A DNA stretch of 64,000 bases from Microbacterium forte (GTDB lineage: Bacteria; Actinomycetota; Actinomycetes; Actinomycetales; Microbacteriaceae). The notes below the pieces were generated by a model. That model saw only the letters and a list, made by a program, of their open reading frames with translations, made no database searches and was not told where the DNA came from. The stretch lies in the NCBI RefSeq assembly GCF_031885415.1, contig NZ_CP116871.1:3410001-3474000 (forward strand), given 5' to 3'. The position numbers and the translations under genes were made by a program. Below, piece after piece: positions 8,998 through 17,777 of this stretch. Each line of letters starts with the position of its first letter. Position 1 is the stretch's first letter.

Positions 8998-11901
8998 TCA
9001 GCCCCAGACACGGGCGCGGGGCTCCGCGGCGTCGAGTCGATCGTCGGCGCTGCGGGCGATCCGCAGCAGCGCGAGCCCCTGCACTCCGGTGAGCTCGTGC
9101 AGCGTGCAGGTGCCGATCAGCGCCTGCCAGTGCTCGCGGAAGCGTTCGGCGTCACCGCGACGGCGAGCGATCAGCCGAGGCACCGCCAGCAGAGTGCGTC
9201 CGGGCGAGAGGCGATCGGCGAGCCGCTCGAGCAGTCGCAGACGTGTCAGGCCGGCGGCGTCGATGCGCAGCAGGAAACGCGGAGTGCGTACCGGCGCGAA
9301 CAGCTCCTCCACGGCGTCTGCGATCACGCGCGCGTCGTGGGCTGAGCCTCCCAGTTCGATGCGGATCCGGGTCGGATCCGCATCGTCCGGTCGTGCCACG
9401 ATCATGGCGTCGTCGACGGGGCCGATCCGGTTCGCGTCGCGCAGGGTGCGGGCGACGGCGATCGCTGCCGCCCGGTAGATCCCGGCGGGCCGCCGACGGT
9501 CGCGCAGCAGCCGGGCGAGCATCCGCAGCGATGAGACGGCGGCAGCGGCGGCGCCACCGCCGAGCGCGAGCGCGGTCCACAGCAGCGGGGCGACATCGGC
9601 TCCCGACGCGATGAGCACGCCGACGAGCCCGCCGACTCCGGCCGTTCCGGCGACGAAGGCTCCCACAGCGCCGGCACCCGCTGCCTGCCCAGTGCGCAGC
9701 AGCGGTGCGCGCGGGGCACGACGCACCGCCACGACCTCACGTTCGCGCGGTTCATATCGCTCGCCGATCCGCCACTCGCTCCTGGTGCTGCTCCGGGTCG
9801 GCCACCGTTCGCGCAGCAGCGCGTCGAGATCGCCGATCGAGGTGGACATGTCCTTGTCGAGCACTCGCTCCCATGCCTCGGCGGCCGCGGTGGGGAGCGC
9901 GTGGCCGAGTCCGCTCACGATCCGACCGTCGCCGTCGGCGCTCAGACCCCACAGGTGCGAATGACGGCGGCGCAGTCGAGCCGGTTCAGACGAGTCGTCG
10001 AGGTCGACATCCGAGGGGATCAGGCAGACGACCGACCAGTTGTGCGCGACCTTCTCCGGCCAGTCCGGATCCAGCCGCAGGGTGCGGCCCCGAAGCTGCT
10101 GTGTGCCCGATGAGGTGGCCACGGTCGTGAGGTCGATCAGGGTGTTGACGGCCGGGCAGTCCCAGCCTTCGCCCAGAAGTCCGCGGGTGCCGACGAGCAG
10201 CCGCACGTCGCCTCGGCGGATCAGTTCCGACACCGCGCCGACGAGACGTCCGCTTCCGACGCCCCGCACCTCGAGATCGCGCACGGGCCCGATGCCCGCG
10301 GCGACCTCGACGGGTTCGCCGATCAGCTCGGCCAGCGCCCGGGCGAGGTCGACCGCATCGTCGGCGCGGACGCGCAGGTGCCCGGAGGTGAGCAGCACGG
10401 GCCGGAGCGCCGCGGTGGCGTCGTCGACGGCGAGCAGATCGAACGTGCGCAGTGCCCCGGCCGGAGCGTCGCCGGACAGCCCTCGGTTGTTACCGTGCTC
10501 GACGAAGTCGGTGACGACGACGGCGCGGATGCGGTCGCCGTCGTCGCCGTCGAGCTCTCGGCGGATGATCTCGACGGCCGCATGATCCTTCGCCGCCGAG
10601 AATGCCAGGGTGCTCTCGACCGGGTTGCGGCCGCGACGGATGCCGCGGTCGGTGAGGGAATAGCCGAAGTCGGCCAGAGAGCGTCGGACGTACTCCCACT
10701 GTCGCGCGGCGGCGGGGTCCGACAGCAGTCGCACCTGGGCGAAGCGCGAGAGCACCGTGAGCAGGTCGTCGGTGGTGCAGCGCTCGAGCAGCACCGGCGG
10801 GATCGCAGCGACGAGCGGATGCCGCGGCGCGACCTCGCGCAGCACGACAGCGCAGGATCGTGTGAGGGGGAAGTCTGCAGAGAACGCACGGTCGAGGCGT
10901 GTGAGCGGCGTTCCCTCGCCGTCGGAGTCCCCTGCCGGTTGCAGCTGATGCTCGAGGTACGTCACCGCGTCGGGCGTCGACAGCACCCGGGTGATCATCT
11001 CGTGCAGCAGGGCCTCGTGACGACGGATGAATCCGGCCTCTGCGGGCGTGGGCTCGGTGAACATCACGTGGTCGCGATAGGGGGCCAGATGGCCCTCCTT
11101 CACCACGGCGGGGGTCGGCACCTCGTAGTCGACCTCGCCGAGCAGCTGGCTGTAGTTCTCGAACTCGGTCTCGTCGTCGGGAGAGGGAAGGGTCGCGGTC
11201 AGGCCGATCAGCAGCGGTTCGACGCCGCTCTCGCGGATGCGACCGGCGAGGTACGCGACCACGATGGCCCAGTGATCGAGAAGGTGATGGCATTCGTCGA
11301 GCACGACCGTGCGCACACCCGCGGCCACGAGACGATCGATCAGGGCGACGGCGTTCGGATGCAGCACGCGGGCGAGGTCGGCGGGCCGTCGCCTCGCGAA
11401 GTGCGAGCGCAGGCGCCGGGAGCGGGTGCGGATGCCGGAGCGGTACCTCCCCGGATTGTCGATCGCCAGTTCGGCGAGCCACGTCGCCGCGTCCGCCTCC
11501 ACGCGCCCGCTCGCCGTGAGCTCCTCCACCCACACCGAGCGCGCGAGGTCGTCGAACGGCGAGCCGTCTCCGGTCACGCTGAGCAGCTGATAGGTCAGTG
11601 CCGTCAGATCGCCGATCCGCGCGGGGTCGTCCGAGACGGCCGCGGCGTGCGGTGCCAGCGCCCCAGCGGTGCGCACCCACTGCTGGCGGATCGTCACCGT
11701 CGGCGAGAGCACGAGGGTGCGATGGCCTTCGCGTGCGGCGAGCAGCAGGCCGAGCAGGGTCTTCCCGGAGCCGGGCGGGGCGACGATGTGCAGCGGACCC
11801 GCTCCTCCCGGTGCGAGACGCTCGAGGACCTCGGCCTGGTAGGTGCGAAGTGTGCCCGGAAAGCGCCACGTCGACAGGGGAGTGGCGGTGACGGGATCCA
11901 T
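8998..11901 (-). CDS. DEAD/DEAH-box SF2 helicase with a C-terminal hydrophobic hairpin
   Basis: A 967-residue superfamily-2 helicase. Motif I APPGSGKT (41-48), motif II LDECHH (202-205 is DECH), motif III GLTATLP, and a motif VI-like QQLRGRTLRLDP near residue 602 are in correct order, so a translocating ATPase is likely. Unusually, residues about 735-790 are strongly hydrophobic and Gly/Ala-rich, split by DVAP, and look like a two-helix membrane hairpin; about 175 further residues follow. It stands alone on the minus strand, divergent from the SRP RNA gene. ATG 11901 is taken as start; a CAGACT box at 11911-11916 is a weak -10 candidate. Substrate and biological role are unknown. Confidence 0.85.
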   Translation of the reverse strand: MDPVTATPLSTWRFPGTLRTYQAEVLERLAPGGAGPLHIVAPPGSGKTLLGLLLAAREGHRTLVLSPTVTIRQQWVRTAGALAPHAAAVSDDPARIGDLTALTYQLLSVTGDGSPFDDLARSVWVEELTASGRVEADAATWLAELAIDNPGRYRSGIRTRSRRLRSHFARRRPADLARVLHPNAVALIDRLVAAGVRTVVLDECHHLLDHWAIVVAYLAGRIRESGVEPLLIGLTATLPSPDDETEFENYSQLLGEVDYEVPTPAVVKEGHLAPYRDHVMFTEPTPAEAGFIRRHEALLHEMITRVLSTPDAVTYLEHQLQPAGDSDGEGTPLTRLDRAFSADFPLTRSCAVVLREVAPRHPLVAAIPPVLLERCTTDDLLTVLSRFAQVRLLSDPAAARQWEYVRRSLADFGYSLTDRGIRRGRNPVESTLAFSAAKDHAAVEIIRRELDGDDGDRIRAVVVTDFVEHGNNRGLSGDAPAGALRTFDLLAVDDATAALRPVLLTSGHLRVRADDAVDLARALAELIGEPVEVAAGIGPVRDLEVRGVGSGRLVGAVSELIRRGDVRLLVGTRGLLGEGWDCPAVNTLIDLTTVATSSGTQQLRGRTLRLDPDWPEKVAHNWSVVCLIPSDVDLDDSSEPARLRRRHSHLWGLSADGDGRIVSGLGHALPTAAAEAWERVLDKDMSTSIGDLDALLRERWPTRSSTRSEWRIGERYEPREREVVAVRRAPRAPLLRTGQAAGAGAVGAFVAGTAGVGGLVGVLIASGADVAPLLWTALALGGGAAAAAVSSLRMLARLLRDRRRPAGIYRAAAIAVARTLRDANRIGPVDDAMIVARPDDADPTRIRIELGGSAHDARVIADAVEELFAPVRTPRFLLRIDAAGLTRLRLLERLADRLSPGRTLLAVPRLIARRRGDAERFREHWQALIGTCTLHELTGVQGLALLRIARSADDRLDAAEPRARVWG

Positions 11902-11941
11902 GACCTGCCCAGTCTGTCAAAGAGCGGGTGCCGACATCGGC

Positions 11942-11947
11942 TAGACT
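11942..11947 (+). promoter_or_regulatory. -10 box of the SRP RNA gene
   Basis: TAGACT, 7 nt before the predicted 5' end of the SRP RNA at 11955; the same hexamer serves tRNA-Pro, tRNA-Lys, mqo and asd in this window. Confidence 0.6.
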
Positions 11948-11954
11948 TGTCGAC

Positions 11955-12043
11955 GGCTCTCCGCGTGGCGGCATCCAGGCCAATTCCCCCAGGGCGGAAA
12001 CGCAGCAAGGGTAACCGGGCTCTGCTGGGTGCGCGGAGGGTCA
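11955..12043 (+). ncRNA. ffs: Signal recognition particle RNA, small bacterial type (4.5S)
   Basis: The terminal arms CTCCGCG (11959-11965) and CGCGGAG (12032-12038) pair, and the apical helix 8 carries the conserved asymmetric loop and GGAA tetraloop: CCCAGGGCGGAAACGCAGCA around 11988-12007. Length of about 90 nt fits the small bacterial SRP RNA that binds Ffh. A T-rich run (12045-12053) follows and can act as terminator. Ends are approximate to a few bases. Confidence 0.88.
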
Positions 12044-12091
12044 CTTTCTTTTTGTCAGCGTCCTCCGGGCCAGTCCTGACAGGATCGTGAC

Positions 12092-12709
12092 GTGACAAGG
12101 CCAGATGTGATCAGCACCGCCGATTCCCCGCGCTCCAGTGCTCTCGGTCGTTTCGCAGCGCCTCTTCTGCTCGTCGCCCTGATGTGGGCTGTGCAGCTCG
12201 TCGACGCGGTCCTCCCCGGCTCTTTCACGGGCTTCGGGCTCCGGTCGTGGGATCTCTCGGGCCTCGGCGGCATCGTCGTCGGTCCTCTTCTGCATGCGGA
12301 TTGGGCGCACCTGATCGGCAACACCGTGCCGCTTCTCGTGCTCGGCTGCCTCGTCGCCGTCGAGGGCGTACGCCGGTTCTGGACCGTCACCGCGTTCGCC
12401 GCCGTGATCGGCGGCCTCGGCACGTGGCTCGTGAACTCCCCGGGGGCGTTGACGGTCGGGGCGTCGGGCCTCGTCTTCGGATACTTCGGATACACCGTGA
12501 TGCGGGTCTTCGCGCCGGGAAGAGTGGCACACCGCGTTCTCTACGCGATCGTCGCGCTCATCGTCATCGGCCTCTACGGCGGATCCATGCTCGCGGGCGT
12601 CGTCGGCGTGCGCGAGGGCATCTCGTGGCAGGCGCATCTGTTCGGCGCGATCGGCGGCGGCCTCGCCGCGTTCGTCGGCAGAGGCAGCACCATGACCCGA
12701 GGCTCATGA
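12092..12709 (+). CDS. Rhomboid family intramembrane serine protease
   Basis: A 205-residue, six-helix rhomboid. The catalytic dyad is visible: Ser125 in GASGLVFG and His182 in WQAHLFGAIGG. The HADWAHLIGN segment (68-77) supplies the His/Asn that stabilise the oxyanion hole. It cleaves membrane proteins within the bilayer. GTG 12092 has a CAGGAT -10-like box ending 6 nt upstream, so the mRNA may be leaderless. It overlaps the next gene by 4 nt (ATGA). Confidence 0.93.
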   Translation: MTRPDVISTADSPRSSALGRFAAPLLLVALMWAVQLVDAVLPGSFTGFGLRSWDLSGLGGIVVGPLLHADWAHLIGNTVPLLVLGCLVAVEGVRRFWTVTAFAAVIGGLGTWLVNSPGALTVGASGLVFGYFGYTVMRVFAPGRVAHRVLYAIVALIVIGLYGGSMLAGVVGVREGISWQAHLFGAIGGGLAAFVGRGSTMTRGS

Positions 12710-13464
12710 GCACGACCCGGAGCACCCGAGGAGCCGCGACTCGCAAGAAACCGGCCGGAAAGAAGCCGACCGGAAAGAAGCCGGCCGGCAGAAAGCCGAC
12801 AGCCAGGAAGTCGGCGAGAGGGAAGGCGCCGACCCGTCTGAGCTCGCGCACGCGTCGTGCGTCGCCGCGTCGTCGAGCGCAGCAGCGGATGCGCCGAGGG
12901 AAGCTGCTGCGTCGCATCGCGGTGTCCGTCGCGGCCGTGATCGTCGTCGCGCTCGCCGCGGTGCTGATCCCGCTGGGGCTCGCTCACGAGAAACCGCTGG
13001 CGATCTGCATCACCGATCCGACCACGTTCCCCGAGTCGGGCGTGGCGGGGTGGCAGGGCGAGCAGCTCGAGAATGCCGCGACCATCATGCAGACGGCGAC
13101 CGCGCTCGGCTTCGGTCGCGACGGTCAGATCCTCGGGGTGATGACGGCGATGGGGGAGAGCAGCCTGAACAACATCGACTACGGAGACTGGGAGACGATC
13201 GGGTTCACCAACCCCGACGGCAGCCGAACGACGAGCATCGGACTCTTCCAGCAGCAGCACTGGTGGGGGTCGGCAGAGCAGCGCATGGACCCGGCGACCG
13301 CCGCAACGCTGTTCTACGAACGTCTCGCGAGGGTGCCCGACTGGCAGTCGATGGATCCGTCCCTCGCGATCCACCGGGTGCAGATCAACGTCGACCCCAC
13401 CTACTACACGCGCTACGCGTCGGATGCCACGGCTGTGGTCGACGCTCTCTCCACGCCCTGCTGA
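12706..13464 (+). CDS. Membrane-anchored protein with lysine-rich tail and lysozyme/transglycosylase-like domain
   Basis: A 252-residue protein in three parts: a very basic cytoplasmic N-terminus (residues 1-65) with five-residue repeats of the KKPAG/KKPTG kind, one membrane helix (about 70-93), and an extracellular domain of about 155 residues. The latter has MGESSLNN and SIGLFQQQ, resembling the catalytic Glu and downstream motif of lysozyme-like or phage-tail-type muramidases. Peptidoglycan cleavage is therefore plausible but unproven. Starts at ATG 12706 overlapping the rhomboid stop. The basic tail may bind nucleic acid or lipid headgroups. Confidence 0.72.
   Translation: MSTTRSTRGAATRKKPAGKKPTGKKPAGRKPTARKSARGKAPTRLSSRTRRASPRRRAQQRMRRGKLLRRIAVSVAAVIVVALAAVLIPLGLAHEKPLAICITDPTTFPESGVAGWQGEQLENAATIMQTATALGFGRDGQILGVMTAMGESSLNNIDYGDWETIGFTNPDGSRTTSIGLFQQQHWWGSAEQRMDPATAATLFYERLARVPDWQSMDPSLAIHRVQINVDPTYYTRYASDATAVVDALSTPC
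12745..12804 (+). repeat. 15-bp coding tandem repeat (KKPxG units)
   Basis: Four in-frame 15-bp units, the first three starting with AAGAA and coding KKP followed by AG or TG; the fourth is diverged. It encodes the Lys/Pro-rich tail of the 12706 protein. Confidence 0.85.
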
Positions 13465-13512
13465 GCGTTTTCGCACGGCTGTCAACCCAGCGAGATCATG
13501 AGGTCGTGCACC

Positions 13513-13518
13513 TAGGGT
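13513..13518 (+). promoter_or_regulatory. -10 box of pta (leaderless)
   Basis: TAGGGT ends 6 nt before GTG 13525, so the transcript should begin at the start codon. Confidence 0.6.
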
Positions 13519-13524
13519 GGAGCT

Positions 13525-15648
13525 GTGGCGCAGAGCATATACATCACCTCGGCCGAAGGCCATACAGGCAAGTCGACCATCGCCCTCGGTGTGCTCGATG
13601 CGCTCATGCGCGTCACGCCGCGGGTCGGCGTCTTCCGTCCGATAGCGCGGTCGGTCGCCGACCGCGACGACGTGCTCGAGCTGCTGCTCGCGCACGACGG
13701 AGTGCACCTCGACTACGAGGACTGCATCGGCGTGACCTACGACGATGTGCGTGACGATCCCGACCGGGCGCTCTCGACGATCGTCGCTCGGTTCAAGGCC
13801 GTCGAGGCGCAGTGCGACGCCGTGGTCATCATCGGCAGCGACTACACCGATGTCGCCAGCCCCGCAGAGCTCGGGTACAACGCCCGGATCGCCGCGAACC
13901 TGGCTGCGCCCGTGCTGCTCGTGCTGAGCGGTCGCGATCAGCAGCGTCAGGCCGAGCAGCTGGGAACCACCACCGCCCGCACTCCCGCCGCGGTCGGGCA
14001 GATCGGGGCGCTCGCGCTCTCCGAACTCGAGGTCGAGCGCGCCGAGCTGTTCGCGGTGATCGTGAATCGAGCCGACCCCGAGCAGCTCGACGGGATCGAG
14101 GAGGCGGTCGCAGCGGTGCGTCCGCAGAAGACCACGCCCGTCTGGGCGATCCCCGAGGACCGCACGCTGGTGGCGCCGTCGATCGACGGCATCCTCGCGG
14201 CCGTCGACGGCCGGCTCATCAAGGGCGACCCTGATCGTCTCGGCCGCGAGGCCCTGACGATCGTGGTCGCGGGCATGTCGATGGTCAACGTGCTTCCCCG
14301 GCTCACGGAGGAGTCGGTGGTGGTGATCCCCGCCGACCGCACCGAGGTGCTGCTGGCGACGCTGCTCGCCGATGCCTCCGGCACGTTCCCGCGGGTCGCG
14401 GGCATCATCCTCAACGGCCCTTTCCCTCTTCCCGAGCCGATCGTGCAGCTGCTCGACGGCTTCACCTCGACCGTGCCGATCATCGCGACGGACCTGGGCA
14501 CCTACGACACCGCGGTGCGCGTGATGGGAGCGCGGGGTCGCATCTCTCCCGAGTCCCGCGGCCGCTACGATCGCGCGCTGGGGCTCTTCCAGACCCATGT
14601 CGACATCGCCGAGCTCACCACCCAGCTGGGGCTCGCCGAGTCGCGCGTCGTGACTCCGCTGATGTTCGAGTACGGACTCATCGAGCGCGCACGCTCCGAC
14701 CGTCGGCGCATCGTGCTGCCGGAGGGCGATGACGATCGCATCCTCCGCGCGGCCGCCACTCTGCTGGCGCGCGAGGTCGCGGACCTCACGATCCTCGGCG
14801 ACGAGTCGGCGATCCGGGCGCGCGCCGTCGAGCTCGGCGTCGACATCTCGGCGGCACAGGTGATCAGCCCGACCGATCCCGAGATGGTCGAGCGCTTCGC
14901 GACGGAGTATGCGCGGCTGCGCGCGCACAAGGGCATCACACTGGCACAGGCGGCCGACACCGTCACCGACGTCTCGTACTTCGGAACGATGATGGTGCAC
15001 CTCGGGCTCGCCGACGGCATGGTCTCGGGCGCCGCCCACACGACAGCACACACCATCCGTCCGTCGTTCGAGATCATCAAGACGAAGCCGGGAGTCACCG
15101 TCGTGTCGAGCGTCTTCCTCATGGCGCTCGCCGACCGCGTGCTCGTGTACGGCGACTGCGCGGTGATCCCGGATCCGACCAGCGAGCAGCTGGCCGACAT
15201 CGCGATCTCGTCTGCGGCGACCGCGCAGCAGTTCGGCATCGAGCCCCGCATCGCGATGCTGTCGTACTCGACCGGCGAATCGGGATCGGGGGCCGACGTC
15301 GACAAGGTCCGCGCGGCCACCGCCCTCGTGCACGAGCGCGCCCCGGAGCTGCTCGTCGAGGGACCGATCCAGTACGACGCCGCCGCAGACGCCGCGGTGG
15401 CGAAGGCGAAGCTCCCCGACTCCGCGGTGGCCGGCCGCGCGACCGTCTTCGTCTTCCCCGACCTCAACACCGGCAACAACACCTACAAGGCCGTGCAGCG
15501 CTCGGCGGGCGCCGTCGCGATCGGCCCGGTGCTGCAGGGGCTCAACAAGCCGATCAACGACCTTTCGCGCGGTGCGCTGGTCGACGACATCGTCAACACC
15601 GTGGCGATCACCGCCATCCAGGCGCAGTCCGAAGGAGCGACGGCGTGA
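13525..15648 (+). CDS. pta: Phosphate acetyltransferase
   Basis: A 707-residue long-form Pta: an N-terminal P-loop (DRTGG/BioD-like) regulatory domain beginning SAEGHTGKST, a DRTGG-like middle section, and the C-terminal catalytic PTA_PTB domain from about residue 390. It interconverts acetyl-CoA plus phosphate and acetyl phosphate plus CoA. Downstream ackA overlaps by 4 nt (GTGA), so the pair form a coupled acetate-overflow or acetate-assimilation unit. Length matches the long actinobacterial/enterobacterial form. GTG start has a -10 box 6 nt upstream and no Shine-Dalgarno. Confidence 0.96.
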   Translation: MAQSIYITSAEGHTGKSTIALGVLDALMRVTPRVGVFRPIARSVADRDDVLELLLAHDGVHLDYEDCIGVTYDDVRDDPDRALSTIVARFKAVEAQCDAVVIIGSDYTDVASPAELGYNARIAANLAAPVLLVLSGRDQQRQAEQLGTTTARTPAAVGQIGALALSELEVERAELFAVIVNRADPEQLDGIEEAVAAVRPQKTTPVWAIPEDRTLVAPSIDGILAAVDGRLIKGDPDRLGREALTIVVAGMSMVNVLPRLTEESVVVIPADRTEVLLATLLADASGTFPRVAGIILNGPFPLPEPIVQLLDGFTSTVPIIATDLGTYDTAVRVMGARGRISPESRGRYDRALGLFQTHVDIAELTTQLGLAESRVVTPLMFEYGLIERARSDRRRIVLPEGDDDRILRAAATLLAREVADLTILGDESAIRARAVELGVDISAAQVISPTDPEMVERFATEYARLRAHKGITLAQAADTVTDVSYFGTMMVHLGLADGMVSGAAHTTAHTIRPSFEIIKTKPGVTVVSSVFLMALADRVLVYGDCAVIPDPTSEQLADIAISSAATAQQFGIEPRIAMLSYSTGESGSGADVDKVRAATALVHERAPELLVEGPIQYDAAADAAVAKAKLPDSAVAGRATVFVFPDLNTGNNTYKAVQRSAGAVAIGPVLQGLNKPINDLSRGALVDDIVNTVAITAIQAQSEGATA

Positions 15649-16865
15649 GCGCGATCCTCGTCATCAACAGCGGGTCCTCGTCGCTCAAGTACAGCCTGAT
15701 CGACATCGAGAACGAGAACGAGCTCGCCGCAGGGCTCATCGAGCGGATAGGTCAGGACCTCAGCGCGGTCCGGCACACGGTCCGTCCGGACACCACTGCG
15801 GATGCGGTCGTGGCGATGCTCGACGCCTCGTACGACTCCGAGCGCCCCGTCGCCGATCACGGCGCGGCCTTCACGGTGATGCTCGAGCAGTTCGCCGAGC
15901 ATGGTCCGCTGCTCGACGAGCATCCTCCGGTCGCGGTCGGTCACCGTGTGGTGCACGGAGGGGCGCGGTTCTATGCGCCGACGCTCGTGACTCAGAACGT
16001 CGAGGAGCAGATCGAGGAGCTCTCGGTGCTCGCCCCGCTGCACAACCCGGCGAACCTGGCCGGGATCGTCGCGGCGAAGGCGGTGTTCTCCGGCGTGCCG
16101 CACGTCGCCGTGTTCGACACGGCCTTCCACCAGACCCTCCCTCCGGCCGCCTACACGTACGCGATCGACGCCGAGCTCGCCGCCGAGCACCGGGTGCGTC
16201 GATACGGATTCCACGGCACGAGCCACCAGTTCGTGAGCGAATCGGCCGCCGCGTTCCTCGAACGCGACCTCGGCACACTGCGGCAGATCGTCTTCCACCT
16301 CGGCAACGGCGCATCGGTGACCGCGATCGACGGTGGACGATCGGTCGAGACGTCGATGGGGCTGACGCCGCTCGAAGGGCTCGTGATGGGAACCCGCTCG
16401 GGAGACCTCGACCCCGCGGCGCTGGTGCATCTGTCGCGGAGAGCCGGATATTCGATCGACGATCTCGACGTGCTCCTGAACTCGCGCAGCGGCCTGAAGG
16501 GACTCGCGGGGCACAGCGACATGCGCGACATCCTCGCGGGCAGGGATGCCGGAGACGCGGCGTCGACGCTCGCGTTCGACGTCTACATCCACCGCCTGCG
16601 CGCCTACGCGGGGTCGTACATCGCCCAGCTCGGCGGGGTCGACGTGATCTCCTTCACCGCGGGGGTCGGCGAGAACGCGGCCGTCGTGCGCGCAGAGGCG
16701 ATGGCCACGCTCGGATTCGCCGGGGTCGAGATCGATCAGGGGCGCAACACCGCGCGGCAGCGCGGCATCCGACGGATCTCCACCGACGACTCGCGGGTCA
16801 CCGTGCTCGTCGTGCCCACCGACGAGGAGCTCGAGATCGCGAGACAGACCTCTCGCATGCTCTGA
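15645..16865 (+). CDS. ackA: Acetate kinase
   Basis: A 406-residue acetate kinase of the ASKHA fold: N-terminal phosphate motif VINSGSSSLKYSL, VFDTAFHQTLP, and FHGTSHQFVS near residues 187-196. It transfers phosphate between acetyl phosphate and ADP. Translationally coupled to pta through a GTGA overlap, completing the Pta-AckA pathway. Full length for the family. Confidence 0.96.
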   Translation: MSAILVINSGSSSLKYSLIDIENENELAAGLIERIGQDLSAVRHTVRPDTTADAVVAMLDASYDSERPVADHGAAFTVMLEQFAEHGPLLDEHPPVAVGHRVVHGGARFYAPTLVTQNVEEQIEELSVLAPLHNPANLAGIVAAKAVFSGVPHVAVFDTAFHQTLPPAAYTYAIDAELAAEHRVRRYGFHGTSHQFVSESAAAFLERDLGTLRQIVFHLGNGASVTAIDGGRSVETSMGLTPLEGLVMGTRSGDLDPAALVHLSRRAGYSIDDLDVLLNSRSGLKGLAGHSDMRDILAGRDAGDAASTLAFDVYIHRLRAYAGSYIAQLGGVDVISFTAGVGENAAVVRAEAMATLGFAGVEIDQGRNTARQRGIRRISTDDSRVTVLVVPTDEELEIARQTSRML

Positions 16866-16906
16866 TCGACACGCCTCGGGGGTTACCGCCCGGCGCCGGG
16901 CCGCAC

Positions 16907-16912
16907 TACGCT
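16907..16912 (+). promoter_or_regulatory. -10 box upstream of the HAD-GH65 pair
   Basis: TACGCT with a predicted start of transcription near 16919. A GTG at 16919 is in a different frame, so this transcript has a leader of about 52 nt ending in GGAGG (16961-16965). Confidence 0.5.
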
Positions 16913-16970
16913 TGCACAGTGGCACGGAGAGGTGCCGGAACAACCCCTCGTCCTTCTCCTGGAGGCTCCT

Positions 16971-17777
16971 GTGCCCGAAGCTCTGCCCGATCCGCTCCGC
17001 GCCGAAGGCGTCCTGTTCGACCTCGACGGGGTGCTGACGCCGACCGCCGAGGTGCACATGCGCGCGTGGAAGGTCGTGTTCGACGACGCGTTCGAACGCT
17101 GGGGGATCACGCCGGCGTACTCGGACGCTGACTACTTCGACTACGTCGACGGCAAGAAGCGCTATGACGGCGTGGCGAGCCTGCTGCGCAGCCGCAACGT
17201 CGAGATCCCCTGGGGAGCGGTCGACGACCCGCCCGAGGCCGAGACGATCTGCGGCATAGGCAATCGCAAGAACGCCGCATTCGCCGAGTCCCTGCGGGGC
17301 GAGGGCATCGCACCGTTCCCCGGCTCGCTGGCGCTCGTCGAGAAGCTGCACGCGGCCGGCATCCCGATCGGCGTCGTCTCCAGCTCCAAGAACGCCGAAG
17401 AGGTGCTCGCCGCCGCCGGCCTCCGCTCGTTCTTCCGGGTCGTGGTCGACGGCGTCGTCGCAGAACGCGACAACCTCGCCTCGAAGCCCGCCGCCGACAT
17501 GTTCAGCGCCGGTGCCGCCGCGCTGGGCGTCGATCCCGCCCGCAGCATCGCCGTCGAGGATGCCACCTCGGGAGCGGCCTCCGCGGCCGCCGCCGGGTTC
17601 GGGGTCGTCGTCGGCGTCGACCGCGGCACCGGAGCCGACGCGCTGCGCGCCGCCGGTGCCACCGTCGTGGTCAGCGATCTCGACGTGTTCGTCGACGCCG
17701 CCGCCGACGAGGGTGCGCGCTCCGATTCAGACTCCGCCGACCAGGACACCCGCTCCGACAACGAGGACCCCGCATGA
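16971..17777 (+). CDS. HAD superfamily beta-phosphoglucomutase-like phosphatase/mutase
   Basis: A 268-residue HAD protein. The DxD motif is FDLDGVLTP (Asp17 nucleophile, Asp19 acid/base), followed by SSSKNAEEVL (motif II Ser), the motif III Lys in NLASKPAADMF, and the metal-binding VEDATSGAASA. The DG cap insertion and neighbour argue for beta-phosphoglucomutase activity, converting beta-glucose 1-phosphate to glucose 6-phosphate. GTG 16971 has GGAGG 5 nt upstream; an in-frame GTG at 16932 lacks one. It overlaps the GH65 gene by 4 nt. The acidic C-terminal ~20 residues are a poorly conserved tail. Confidence 0.88.
   Translation: MPEALPDPLRAEGVLFDLDGVLTPTAEVHMRAWKVVFDDAFERWGITPAYSDADYFDYVDGKKRYDGVASLLRSRNVEIPWGAVDDPPEAETICGIGNRKNAAFAESLRGEGIAPFPGSLALVEKLHAAGIPIGVVSSSKNAEEVLAAAGLRSFFRVVVDGVVAERDNLASKPAADMFSAGAAALGVDPARSIAVEDATSGAASAAAAGFGVVVGVDRGTGADALRAAGATVVVSDLDVFVDAAADEGARSDSDSADQDTRSDNEDPA

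Noticed and set aside
12574..15333. Very long open frame (over 900 codons) on the minus strand opposite rhomboid, the lysozyme-like gene and pta
   Set aside because: It is antisense to three clearly coding genes, has Arg/Asp/His-rich composition typical of a mirrored high-GC frame, and shows no domain. Same reasoning applies to 17162-19873 and 15483-17351.
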